The notes under the pieces are model-generated. The model did not search any database and was not told where the DNA came from. It saw nothing but the letters and a program-made list of their open reading frames with translations. The position numbers were made by a program, and so were the translations under genes. From Eudorina sp. 2006-703-Eu-15 (taxonomy: Eukaryota > Chlorophyta > Chlorophyceae > Chlamydomonadales > Volvocaceae), in contig BDSI01000017.1 in NCBI GenBank assembly GCA_003117195.1, forward strand, positions 372,001 to 436,000: a stretch of DNA of 64,000 bases, read 5' to 3'. This document shows positions 35,925-48,400 of this stretch, one piece after another (positions within the stretch are counted from its first letter, which is position 1; each line of letters opens with the position of its first letter).

Positions 35925-37185
35925 TGGATGAAAGTTGGAGTCACTTCGGGTCTCACAGTAATGTGCGATGACAACAGTAATGTGTGTTGCCGCAATTGGC
36001 TAGCGCCGGGACCTCTTTGCGTGGCTTAGATTCACGCTTGCCTTGTCAAACACGGTTCTGCGGTATCAGCGGCGCCATATGCCATTGACTGTGTCACAAA
36101 GTCCTATATGCAAGATCAAGGAGACTTGTTGGTGGACTTGCGTAAGGACTGGCGTCGCGTTTGGCAGCAGCTGCTCCCGTCGTTGAGCATCAGCTTGGGC
36201 CCTGGCGGCAAATGGTTATAAATTGTATGTGTGTCCTGCTCAATGGCGCTTTCGCCATGAACAGCGTGACAAAGGTCGGTAACGGGCCAAGGACTGGGCA
36301 GGCTGCCTTCATGTATCAAACGAGTAACCGTCAGCACTGCGTAGCAGCGCTGTGTGCCACCCAAGTTGGCGATGGTGTGGATTCGTTCCGGAGTTTGCCG
36401 GAAATTCGGGTGCGTGCGTGATTGTTGTGGACATGAACGCTCTGGTGTGAAAAATGTGTACACCACTGAAATCTTCTTTGTGCGTACCGTACGATAGGTC
36501 GCTGCCGGGTCTAATCTGTTTGCTTTTTCTTTGGTGGGCCGTGACCTGAGTGTACAGTATGGGGTCCTCTGTAACATCATTAATAATGTGGGTTCTGCCA
36601 CGGCCGATGGGTATGATGTTGACCGCAAAGCTGTCGTCGCCGTGGCCGCGGTGAACAGTGACGTCTATACAGCCAATCCTTGCGATCCCCTTACTCGCCT
36701 CAATTTCACATGCCGAAGCTTCATGCGGCGAATGCAGCTGCCTTGCCAGTTTGGACGGGCATGGCCTCGTGAGTTATCTCATGCATCAGCGACGTGCCTA
36801 AGAACGCAGCTCGTCGCTGACTTGATGGTCGCAACGTAAAGGCATGCCCGTGAAGTGAATGTGCTAAGCATCACAATGCCCATGAGATGGGCCGGGTTGT
36901 CCCGTTGGCTCGCCGACATGGCCGCGCCTGTCCCATGGGTCGCATCTCGCCTGACAGACCCGACAAACATAGTGAATAAGCAGAGCAACAGCATCATGCA
37001 CGCGTTTTCATAAGAAAATGGGGAGATAGCTTTCTTCAATCTCGACAGACACTTATCCAAGGGCAGTACTCAACGGTCCTTAAAAGAGCAACGGCCATCC
37101 TTTGACATGTCATCAACCTCACGGTCATACGGTTGTACGTGAGGCGCCTGTTGCTGCGGAAAACCTTCATGAAGGGCTTGACATA
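35925..37185. other. Intergenic, no gene recognised
   Basis: Between the RAP gene and the CNNM-like gene. Short open frames occur on both strands (largest about 170 codons, minus, 36116-36628) but none shows a domain, biased codon use or credible splice partners. It must hold the RAP 3' end and the CNNM promoter. Confidence 0.5.
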
Positions 37186-40100
37186 ATGGGGTTGTTAGCT
37201 ATTGGGATGGCTTCGGTTGCGCCCTGCAACGAGACGGTCGCGACTTCGGGTCCTGCAGATGCCACAAGCTCAGGGCTGTCCGGGACTCAGATTGCAATCA
37301 ACACGAGCGTTAGCATCGCGCTCATCACCTTATCCGGCCTTGTTGCGGGACTTACACTGGGGCTATTGTCCCTCGACAGGCTTGAGCTTGAAGTCGTGAA
37401 GAGAAGGTGACCTCCTGCAATCTGGCAGCGGTGATTTAGTTCGGAATCTTTCGCTGTGCTCGGTATGCCAATCGCTCGTGCTGTCTGGGCTCTTCGCCGC
37501 ACCTCGCCGCACGCAGTGGCAGCAGCAACAAACGCAAATGGGCGGCACGCGTCATGCCTCTGTTACGGAATCCGCACTGGCTGCTTGTGTCGTTGGTAAG
37601 CAGAGTGAGGCGGAAGCGTTGCAGTGCGTTGCCAAGGCGACGCAGGAACAGTGACGCACTGCTACGAATAATGCCTGGTCGCTGGCTCAAGGAATATTGC
37701 CCTCCGCGGCAGGTACTTGTCAATGCGGCCTGCAACACCTCTCTGCCTATCTTCCTGGATCGCATGGTCAGCCCTGCCGTGGCCATGTAAGTATCAGTCA
37801 GGATTGGACTCGTCGCCTGGGTGTTCCCCTAGGTGGCACATTAGAGTTTACGCGACCGGTCTCCGTGACAATGCCTGCTTGGGTACCCTGTCTAACCTTT
37901 CGCCCTTATACGCACCGGTCGCTGGGCATGCGCACGGCAGCGTCCTCTCCACGACGGCGGTCCTAATCTTCGGGGAAATCCTGCCCCAAGCGGTGTGCGC
38001 CAGGTGCGTTAGCAGCGGGCTGTAGGGCGGTGCATCGGATGGGGCGCCTGACAATGTTCGGACAAAGATGAGGTAAGGGAGCCCAAGGTCGCGTTTTCAT
38101 GCCGTACGGCGCACATCACCCGGCCGGCCTCCCAGGGTTTCCGTACTCTGACTATCGACCACGGCGTGACGCACAGGCATGGCATCGTGATTGGCGGCGC
38201 ACTGAGCTGGGTGGTGCGTATCATCCTGATGATCACAAGCCCGATCAGCTGGCCGACCGGGCAGCTCCTGGACTGGATCCTGGGGCGCGAGGAGAAGGCG
38301 CACGGCCGGCGGCAGCTCAAAACGCTTGTGGCATTACATGCGAAGGACGAGGGCTTGGGTGGTAACTTGATAGACGATGAAATCAAGGTGGGTGCTTGTT
38401 CGTCATGTCAGCACGTTTGCTGCTGTCCGGCACGGAGCAGACATTAGGCGCATTAGCTGCTGTACGGCATCAGTACATGGGTTGATAGCGGACCCATGGG
38501 TCGTGGGTGGCACGGCCGTATTGCCGTACTGTAGTGCGCGTGCTTTGGAAACAGACTGTCATTGAATGACTCCTTCCGGTAATTCAACACCGTGGACTAC
38601 GCGTGACGCAGCAGGGGCAGCACTGTGGGCTCCGCTTTGGTGCCCATCACCCGGGTGGCGTACGTCGCCGCATCGTTGAAACGGCACGGAACTCCATTTC
38701 GGCAGTTGCCTTTGTTAAATGTGCAGAGCGAGCCCCACATCTGCCGTGTCTGTGGTCGACAGATAATTCGCGGCGTGCTCGACTTGGCTGGCAAGGACGC
38801 AGCGACTGCAATGACCCCCCTGGACCGAGTCTTCGCGCTGCCCGCGGACGCGCTCCTCAGCCGTCGCTGCCTTGCGGCTGTGCTGCGGACGGGCCTCAGC
38901 CGTGTGCCCATCTGGCGGCGTGGTCCTGCAGGCTACCCGGAATTTCTGGGCTTCCTGCTGACCAAGGAGATACTCCAGCAGGTGACCTTGCCGGCATCCA
39001 TGCACATAATGAACCTTGATGCGTGGAAAGTAATGTACCAGAGCTGACAGCGCTGGTATCCCATGTGGCGCTGTTACCGTATCCACTGCATCCTGCTCTA
39101 GTCTCGTGCTGTTGCCGCTTTCGGTGAAATGTTTTTTGAATTTTGAACTAGGTTGCCCAAACTGAGATGATCAAGTCCCTCGATGCTCTTGCGTTGGCCG
39201 CCCACCGCCGCCTATCGCCGCGCACCAGGTGGACTCCTCTCGGCCCATCCGTGCGGGCGAGGCGCCCATGCGCGTCCTGCCGCACCTCTCCGTCCACACC
39301 TCCCTCTTCGACCTCCTCAAGTTCTTCAGCAGCGGGGCCACCCACATCGCCGTGCTCACGGTCCCCCAGCCCGAACTTGCCGCCCTGCTGCGCACGCTCG
39401 CGGGCCCCGCCAGCACCATCAGCACCCACGGCAGCGACAGCAGCGATGAAAGCAGCGACGATGACGACGGCTCCTCCGCCAGCACTCGCAGCTCAAGTTC
39501 CTCATTTTCCTCTTCCGGGAGCTCTGGCAGCAGCCGGGGCAGCAGCCAGGGTTCCCGTGAGGGCAGAGCTAATAGCTCCGGACGGGGTACCGGCACGGCG
39601 CGGAGCAGCCCAGGCGGAGTCGGCAGCCCTGGTGCCCAAGGCCCCTCCGTTGGCCGCCCTTCCTTTGGCTCAGCGCGCTGGCGTACAGCCGAGCACCGCA
39701 TCCGAGCGGTGTTGCGGCTGCTATCCGGGGGCCGTCGTAAGCGGCGGGCGAGAATGCTGACCTTGGAGCAGGCCGCGCATGATGGAGGCAGGGGGAGCGG
39801 CGGGCAAAGCCACTTGGTGGAGGTGACCGCTGCCCGAGAGGGCAGCGGCAGTGATGCCCAGCCCGGGGAGGCCGCTGATCAAGGGCAGCCGCCTCCGCTG
39901 CGGCTGCTGGGCCAGAGGTTGGCATCGAAGGGGGACCAGGCACCAGGGGCTGCTGGTACAGCGGGTGTGCTAGGACGCGTCACTGGCGGAGAGGTGGGGG
40001 ACCAGCTGCAGCCAGTTCCATCGAGGGAGGTGGAGCTTAGTGCCATGGGGATGATCGCGGCGGAACAGCTCTCCCGCACAGCTGCGGCGGTGCTGCACCC

Positions 40101-41051
40101 TGAGGGCGCTTCCGCTGACGAGACAGGGTTTCTGCACGAGCCTGAGGCAGCTGAACTGGAAGTTGAGCCGGGCGTGCCGGGCGCGCTGCAGCCGGAGCAG
40201 ACTGAACTCAGCCCTGGGAGTGGACCGGGGCAACGGCAGCAGCATCCGAGTCTGCAGCCGGCAGGGGACGTCGTCGTACAGGCCGCCATCATGCAGGGCC
40301 GCGCCGCAGTGGCAGGAACGCCACACGCTGGCGTGCTTGCTGTCACCGCCGCGCCGTCGGGCCCCCAGGCATACAGACCTGGGCGTCACCACCGCCGCCT
40401 TTATCACGGGCCATCCCCTGCAGCGCAGCTAAGGAGCCTCAAAACGTACGGGCTCGGGCCCGGTGTCGCGGACTCTTCGGACGTGCCAAATGCCATACCA
40501 GAATTGGCGAGAGTTGCTGCCACCGCCGAGCTGCAGGAGGAGGTGGCCACGGGCCAAATGGCTGGTCCCTCGGGCATGGCAGCACCCAGTCCGGAAGAGG
40601 CAGAGGCGGAGGGCGGGCACGCCGGGCGCACCTCGCGGTCTTTGTCTCACCCTGGAGCTCGCTGGCTGAACAGCGCCGCGGCTGCTGCTGAGATGCTGGT
40701 GCCCGTGGGCATCATTACCCTTGAAGACGTCATTGAAGAGCTGATGCAGGTACGGTACACTGACTGGGCAGGGTGTGCCTGAAACGTGTGCAGTGTTGCA
40801 GCACACTAAGGCGGATGGCTGGGAAGCGACCTCACGCCCGCATGGCCTGGGGTTGGAGGCAGTCTAGGATAGAATGGCAGGGCGAGCTGCTTTTGACACC
40901 ACGTATCATGGCACGGTATGACGCGCCCTCGCAGGTCGAGATTCTGGACGAAACAGATACGCGCCCGTTAAGCGGCGCGGGCCAGACGCCGCCGCCGCCG
41001 GCGTGGCCGCAGAACCACGCTGATCGTACGCGAAGCGGCAGAGGGCATTAA
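37186..41051 (+). CDS. CNNM-type (DUF21 + CBS) divalent metal transporter-like protein, 8 exons
   Basis: Join: 37186-37406, 37517-37595, 37713-37786, 37941-38003, 38177-38387, 38763-38981, 39229-40749, 40935-41051 (834 residues, all phases consistent). DUF21 membrane domain: LITLSGLVAGLTLGLLSLDR, MPLLRNPHWLLVSL, LVNAACNTSLPIFLD, STTAVLIFGEILPQAVC, SWVVRIILMITSPISWP. The cytosolic part has IIRGVLDLAGK and AMTPLDRVFALP of the CBS pair. The second CBS motif begins at LFDLLKFFSSGATHIAVL and resumes at GIITLEDVIEELMQ. Between them is an inserted region of about 440 residues rich in Ser, Gly, Ala and Glu. The protein ends soon after EILDETD. Family members (CNNM, Mam3, CorC relatives) handle Mg2+ or other divalent ions at cell or organelle membranes. 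The substrate here is unknown. ATG 37186 is chosen, giving a lumenal N-terminus with an NETV glycosylation site. Confidence 0.9.
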
Positions 41052-42208
41052 GATCAGACGACGGCGCTGCAAACCTGCCCGCCTTTGAACGGCGGTGATT
41101 GGATCATTCGAAGATGTACCGGGTACAAGCTGTGAGGAGCTGTGGACTTGAAAGGACTGCAATATTAACAACCGAAAGGCGCATTGGGTTGCCCGGATAT
41201 GTGAGCAGAACGTTGTCCGGCTGAGCTGCTTTCGTGCATTTTGCTGTCGACGTCAGAGAAGAAATGTAGAGCTAGCTGCTTCCGCATGCGGTGGGAACGA
41301 AGAGGGATGTGCGTGGCAGACCGTGAAGAAGGCAAACATTGGCAGTTTGTCCGACCTTGGCTTGCGTGGCAGTTGATGGGCGGGTTTCATGCCCAATTGT
41401 GGCATGTTGTGACTCCTTTCGCGTACAAGGTAACCCTCCTCCTCATTGCTTTGTTGTTGAGGAACGAATTATCCGAGATGTGCGTTTAAACGAACGGGGC
41501 GGTCACCCGCTTGCAAAATGGTCGTACCGCCAACATCACCAACGCAAGGTGCGTGGTCGTGGTGGTGACAAAACCGCCCTAGACATAGTCCCATATTCGA
41601 TTAACACGTTCAAACAAGCCATCCGCCGAGGAGACCCCAACCCGCCACCTGAGACCTGTTGTCCTACCGCCTGCACATCTGCGATGGGCTTTCCCAGCAA
41701 CCACCTGCTAACGACTGTACACCAGGCTTCTTGCCTTCTTCCACACGCAGACCAATTGTCTGCTTCCATCAGTCATCGTGGATTTGCGGGCGCGTGTTTT
41801 TCGCGGCGCCGACATATGTACCACTGCCCACTGCCGCCAGTCCGCACATGCGGCATTCCAGCCGGCCGCCCAGCCCACCTGACAGCCCCTCCTTTACCTT
41901 GAGGGGCAAGTAGCCCAGCCCGCACAATCCTGAGCACATCTTCCATGAAATATACCCGCCGCCCGCACATCGACGTCTCCCGCCGCAGTGGACCATCGCG
42001 GACGACCCGGGGCCTGTACCTTGAAAACCCCAACAAAAGCCCTCGAGTGCATGAAAATTCTTCTGTCATAGTGCAAAGCACGCATCCGGTCGTTCCTGAT
42101 CTGTTTTTGCTACGTCTGTCCCTAGTGTTGTGCCAACCTGACTGACCGTCCAGACGTTCAAAATAACTTGTGCAAGAAACGTTTGCGCCTGTATGCCCAC
42201 ACAACGCA
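41052..42208. other. Convergent 3' intergenic region, no gene seen
   Basis: Lies between the ends of the CNNM-like gene (plus) and OTUB1 (minus). Open frames on either strand are short or continuous antisense shadows without motifs. It should contain both 3' UTRs. No clear TGTAA signal was seen on either strand. Confidence 0.45.
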
Positions 42209-45189
42209 TCACCCCTCCTTGGGGTACAAGATGTCGTAATGCCCCGGGCGGTACAGCAGATGCACCCGCGGCCGTGTCCCCGGCGCGCACGAGTCGGGCA
42301 CGAAGTCGTGGCAGGTCGCGTCCAGGCCCGACTCGCTGCTGCCTGCGGGCATGCCGCTGCTGTCCAGGTACACCACGCGCACCGGAATCTGGAGCGAAGG
42401 AAACAAAGCGGCACAGGGGCATCTCGTGGGTCCAGCGACTGACTGACGGAGTCGGGCGAGTCCACATTGCTGGCGATACTGACATGAATACTCCAACGCA
42501 GGTCGTACTGGTTGTATGCCGACAGTCCACGAACGGGCATCGATCCGAGGCAAGAGGGACGCATGCGACATGGGACGTATGACGCACCCAATTATTGGCA
42601 GCATGCACACACAGCGCCGGGTGGTGCTGCCTACCTGCAACGCTTCCGTGATCGCCACAATGTGCAGGTGGTCGCTCTCCTCGCCCATGGGCTCGACGTG
42701 ACGCTGGCAAAACAGCTCCACCGTGGCTGGCGGCTCGTCGTACATGCCCTGAGGCCATCATATATCGGGCGGGGCGTTACCGCAACCTTGCCATTCATTG
42801 AGAGGGCCTCGATGGCGCTTTCTGTGTGGAGTGCACGATGTACGTCGGTGAATTTCCAGCCCAGCATTGCACACGGCATGGCCTCATAGACACATCACTT
42901 GAGGGTCCCGCAAGGCTGGTGGAAGGCGTGGCCCCCGCCGAAATAACTACGATTAGCACTATCAACTTCTAAGTTGATAGTGCCCTGGCCATGACCCTGT
43001 CGCTTTACCATGATGAAGGGGAAGAAGAAGTCCTCGCGACGCTGCACCTCGCAGGACGTGATTAAACGTAGGAGCATGACGACAAGGTTGGACACCTGCA
43101 GACCAACACTCAACGTCGTTTAGGTGCCTGCACAATCGACATTGGACATGCTCCCATACGGTCGGCTGATGAGTGTCCCTCACGTGTCCCCTGTATTCAA
43201 AAGGGTCATCACCACTGCACTAGCGGATGTTGAGCTGCTGACTGAATTGCTTACTGCTTCACACGCTATAACCCGCTTTGGCCCAGCCAACACTGCAAGA
43301 CACGCACATGCAACCCTATGTAATCAGCATTCAGCACGCCTCACCGTGTCATCCCGCATGTTGATGATCAGGCGCTCGTGCGTGAAGTTGGTGTGCGGCT
43401 TTGTCAGCTCGTTAACCTGGTCCAGCAAGAGGTCCATCGCTACGGGCGCAGCACCAAAGACCCAGACCAGCGAGCGGTCGGAAAGCGGCAATGAGCCTTG
43501 ATGTAACTCAGAAGGGATACCTCGAGGTTGCGGTTGGATGGGCCACTGGATCTCCCGGGCATCTAGTGGGCACTTGTATTACTCTAAAAACTGGCAATTT
43601 GTTACCTCCCTGCACGTGTCAGGTGGAGTGCAGGTGGAGTCCCATTCTCGCCGCCTTCTACAGCTCGCGCCAAATGTCGCCCTCGTGGCTCGTTCACGAC
43701 AGACGGCCCCCACTGAACAGCCCGTCGACCCGTCAGACAGAGAAACAAAAGAGCGAACGAACCAGCCGCGCGGCCAATCAGCCATCAGTCCAGCAACCCG
43801 AAGCGATACATATCTGCACTTACCGTCCTCAAACACCAGCTCCTGGAACCCTCCCTCCACCAGCCGGGACTTCCAAGACTGCACCACCGCCGTGATCCTA
43901 CACCGAAGGAAGTAACGGCCGACTGGGTGCGGAAGGTGACAGGTATCAACCCACAGCACCCATGGGTAAACTCCTGGAGGTTTCGCGCAAAACACCCCCC
44001 GCCGCCAGGCACTAACAAACAGGCATCATACACCTACGACTGATGATTGCACAGCCCTGCCCCGCACAAGAGCGGCGAGTGGTATTGCGTGGCGTCCAAG
44101 GATGGGGTCATCCCTCAAGACCCCACGGCTGTACCAAAGTCACGCTGGTGCTCAACCGCCGCAACGAGATGCTCTGCAGCAAGGGCGCTGCTGCTGATGT
44201 GCAACCTAGGTTACCCGGCACCCACCTGTTGCATTCGGCCAGGTCGCGGGTGAGCAACACGTTCTCCAAGTAGGCGAAGATGAAGCCACGGAAGAAGCAG
44301 TTGCCGTCTCCGCGGGTCCGTCTGAACGTGCTGTAAGTAGATTCGAGCTTGCCAATTTTCTGTACAAAGTTTTGGTTACCGTTGATGTACTCTGCGGAAT
44401 GTCAGTTTTAGACAACCGCACATCAATGGCGCGCCACATGCGGGTATCGATTGCCCTCAGAACAAGATCAACGCGACTCGGCCACGTAAATTTGCGTCCT
44501 AACGACCAAGCGGGCGCCTTGAGTAGCACCAGCATGCTTCAGGAGAACCCTTCCCCGTCAATGAGACCATGTCGCTTGGTCGACAGCCAACCGATACAAG
44601 TGCTATACGACGTTGCATCTGCCGCATATTGCATTGGAACACAATACAGATACACTGGGTACCGGTTGGGTACACGCACTGATGCGCCGTGTTACGTGCC
44701 TGCCATCGCAACCATACCACGACAACCGTGCCTGCCCTGAGTCCGGCGCCCGAGTCCAGCGCCACCCCGCAACCCATCATGTGAATCCCCTCCGATCGCT
44801 CGCTCGCAGCACAAGGGGGAACCCCGCCAACCTCGTGTTCGTTACGAACCGACTCACCGTCTTTTAGAGCTGACATCGGCTCCTCGGCGCCAACGTACTC
44901 CGATTTTTGTGCCTGCTCTGCCCTGATGACAAGAGTCATATGAGCATCCAATGACAACGTAGCTCTCGGTCGTGGTCCACGGTCCACATCGCCAGCGATC
45001 TCACCGTATCTGGTTCTGCTGCGCCAGAATTTCCTCATCTGTTGGTCTATCAGGAACAGCTATCCCGTCTATTGCTCCGTCATTAGCGCTGCCAGTCCCC
45101 GAAGCCGCACCGCCCTCCGTGCCTCCAGCGTCCCAAGTTGGGCGAGTCTGGTCTGGGCCATCCGCTATAACATCGCTACCCCGGGCCAT
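42209..45189 (-). CDS. OTUB1: Otubain-type deubiquitinase (OTUB1 homologue), 8 exons
   Basis: Join on the minus strand: 45189-45005, 44922-44858, 44391-44226, 43897-43824, 43439-43345, 43095-43009, 42748-42635, 42388-42209 (321 residues, all phases consistent). Peptidase C65 otubain fold: it cleaves ubiquitin chains (OTUB1 prefers Lys48) in cytosol or nucleus. The active-site loop TRGDGNCFFRGF holds Asp112 and Cys115, with the same spacing as in human OTUB1. The histidine is His312 in LLYRPGHYDILY. Other family marks are EEILAQQNQIR near the N-terminus, SRLVEGGFQELVFED, LLRLITSCEVQRREDFFFPF and CQRHVEPMGEESDHLHIVA. The N-terminus is about 30 residues longer than human and Gly/Asp-rich. A Ser/Gly/Asp stretch is inserted before the last strand. 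ATG 45189 is the first ATG in the frame. Confidence 0.95.
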
Positions 45190-45427
45190 TATTAACAGCT
45201 CCGATCGTGTCGCGCTGGCCAACTCTTGGGCACACCGAAAGCCCAACGCTTGTAATGACGAGCCAGTTGTTTACAAGCACGTTGATACTGTAATGAAAAT
45301 GTACAAATGCTGTTAGTCGACCGAAGACATGATTTGCAGGTGGTTACGCCGTACTATTGTTCAACAAGTTTCTGTCTCATTAGTCCCATGTGTTCCGACA
45401 CCTAGGAAAGCATCTCAACAAACAAAA
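45190..45427. promoter_or_regulatory. Bidirectional promoter region, OTUB1 / KRI1
   Basis: The two start codons are only 238 bases apart, in head-to-head arrangement, so both genes must be driven from this interval. No named promoter element could be assigned. Confidence 0.6.
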
Positions 45428-48400
45428 ATGACAGGACAAATGAAAAGGAAAAAAAGCCTGCTGGACGATGATGATGTGGAGTTTGCTGACCCCGACGTCT
45501 TTGGAATTCGTGTAAACAAAGAATACGCTGCGCGCTTTGAAGTAGGTAATAGCTTTGTCTTAGAACGTTGCATCGTCCCACGGCTACAGATAGCTGTTTA
45601 GGACACGACTCGGCGGCTGACGGCCGTTCGTGTGTCCCCACTTGCAGCATAACAAGCGCCGCGAGGAGCTGCATCGGCTGCAAAGCAAGTATCCCGAGGA
45701 AGCTGAAAAGCTCGCGCGTAAGGTGAGGCGGTTTTTTGTGAACTTGGGTGTTGCACCCATTGGCGCGGAGCGTGACGGTTGTCCTAGCGGCCAGGTACGG
45801 TTCCGCCGCGATGCCTGCGCCTTCTTAGTTCCGCTTGTTACGACGTCGTGCAGTAGACGTATGTGAGCCGTACGTACGCAATGAATGGCTGCAGAGAATC
45901 CGTTCCCGTGACTTCTATGGGGGTGGCGGAGCAGATTTGGGGGGCCAAAGCACGGCGAGCCCCCCATTCATTATGATTAGGATGCAAACCGTTCTCTCTC
46001 GAGCCCCCGTCTTCTTCAAGCACCAACCCGCACATCAGTCGGGCCAGAGTTTGTACAAGACCGGTGATGTGATATGGTGTTCACTTGTGCGCTGTGTAGT
46101 CCCTTTGCACCGCCATCGTGGCAAGAGGCTGCACGATGCGCCCGCTTCTATCCTCCTTGGGTTTGCACCGCGCCTGCAGATTGCCCGGGAGGCGGCCAAG
46201 GCTGCTGGCGAGGAATTGCCGCCGCGCGACGAGGATGACGACAGCTCTGACGATGAGGAAGAGGTGTGTCGAGCATGATACCATGGGGTGTGTGCTATCC
46301 CCTTGACAGCTGGCGCTCGGCAACAGGCGGAGGGCCGTGTTGACCACCCAATGCAGTCTGCCCAGAAACGGTAGCGTTGACCCGTTGCCCGTCCGGGTCG
46401 TACGGCGCGTGCACGGGTGACTGAGCGGCATAGAAGGCGTTACTGTGGCGGCCTTTGCATGGCCGCAGAGCGGTACCCCAGATGGGATTGGACTGACGAC
46501 CCGCGCGTATGGACTGGCGCATGCCAGCCAGCTGCAGTCTGACGGCCCACCTGGAAACCGCAGTACTGCACCCACCCGGGGCCTGTAACCGTTACGACGT
46601 CTTCGCCTCCCCGCCCCTCTCTCCCCCCCCCCGCGCTACCTCACCCCGCACCTCACGTACCCGTCACAGCCCGCCCGACCGCCCTAGGCGCGCCACCACG
46701 CGGCACCCCACATGCAGGGGCTGCCCCGCTACGACCGGGCACGGTGGGGAGCCATATCCCGAACGTGGCCCGCCACCCGGTCGTCCGTTCCCGTGTCCCT
46801 GCCCCATGCTTACTCCCCCTGTCGTACATGCCGTACATGTCGTACGGCCTCCCGTCCCCGTCCCATATCCCACCTCCCCTCGTCCGCCCTGTCCTCTTTC
46901 GCGCCGCGCTGCCGCCCCGCCATTCTCGCATACTGCCTTCTTTCTGATGTTTGCTTTTGTCATTCTTCGCAATCGTTGCCACCCTCGCTCACTCCGTTCC
47001 TCGGCTTCCCTCCCTGCATCGCCATGGCCCTGGACATCGCTCGCGGCGCGGCTACTCCGTCTACCACCACAGGTCGGTAACGTATCTGTCCTTTCCGGGT
47101 TGGGTTGGGTTCGCAGTTTGCTTGTTGTGGCACTGCGGCAGCGCGGCCGCGCCGCCACGCGCCCGCGCGCGGTCTCTATCTTTTCGTTTGCTCTGCAGGT
47201 ACCGCACCCCGTAAGTATACTGCGTTATGCTGGGTGTGCCCGGGTTCGTTCTACGGGTTTATTTATGTTTTTCAATTTAACACCCACCCGGGGCCGGCTT
47301 GCGGGGGGAATCGTCGCGTCCGTGTTATACCGGCCATGGCGATACGAACCGACTGGTGCCCTGCACTACCTCATAAACACACCCGGGCAAGGCAGCTCCA
47401 GGGCGGGGACCCGGTCCTCAACTGGCAGCGGCCCTCATTGACGAAAGCCTGCGGGCTTTCGCGATGCGGCGCGTGTGGACGGCAGGTGTGTAGACAGGTC
47501 ATAATGTTGCATACAAACACTGCCCTCTGCAATCAGGACGAGGGCGAGATTCCCGAGGAGGTGGAGGCTAAGATTTTCGACACGCTGCTGCGTATCCGGA
47601 GCCAGGACCCAGCCATCTACCAGAAGGACGTGCACTTCTTTGAGGATGAGGAAGACGAGGAGAAGGAGGATGCGGAAGGGGAAGGGGAGGGCGTCAAGGC
47701 CATGAAGGCCAAGAAGGCAAAGCCGATGTACCTGAAGGATATGATTGCCAAGCAGGTGCGCGGTCGGGGAACACTCTGGGTTCACAGGGCGTGCACGACG
47801 GTTGGGCCTGGCCATTGTCGCATTATTTGCACGCGCATTGTTATACTGGTCCCCGTCCTGTGCCCGTTTCTGCAGGCCCTGGAGTACGGCCCTGGTGGGG
47901 ATAGCGACGAGGACGGCGATGGGGCGCGGGACGAGGCGGTCGGCAAGCAGCGGCACCCCAAGGCGTACGATCCAGAACAGGAGGCCCTGCGGAAGGCCTT
48001 TCTGGAGGCTGTGGAGGTGGGTCGGGGCATCTAAGCCGGCGATACGCCGACCTACCGGGGTTGCTTTCTTGCAGGCGCACGCGCGCAATTACCTGCATGG
48101 CTGTTTACAGGAGCTGATGCATTGCCTCTTGTACGCACATGTGAAGGCGGAGGAAAGTAAGGCGGTGCTCAATTTGTATCGCTCAATTTGTATCGCAGTG
48201 ACATATTCGTATCGAATCTATTTTGTTTACCTAAATGTTGCAGACGGCGGGAGGCGAGCAGGCCGAGGACGATGACGGGGTCCTACGCCTGAGGCCTCGT
48301 GGCAGTGGCTCCAGCGATGACAACGATGCTGAGAGGGCTGATCAGAGGGCCACCGGGCAGCAAACGGTCAAGAGCAAGGGCAAGAAGGGCAAGAAGGGTG

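Noticed and set aside
36116..36628. 170-codon minus-strand frame between the RAP and CNNM-like genes
   Set aside because: No motif, no codon bias and no splice partners; consistent with chance in GC-balanced DNA.
46509..47441. 310-codon plus-strand open frame between KRI1 exons 3 and 4
   Set aside because: It lies inside the 1.27-kb KRI1 intron, is Pro/Arg/Ser-rich from CT-rich DNA, shows no domain, and the flanking exons join in phase without it.
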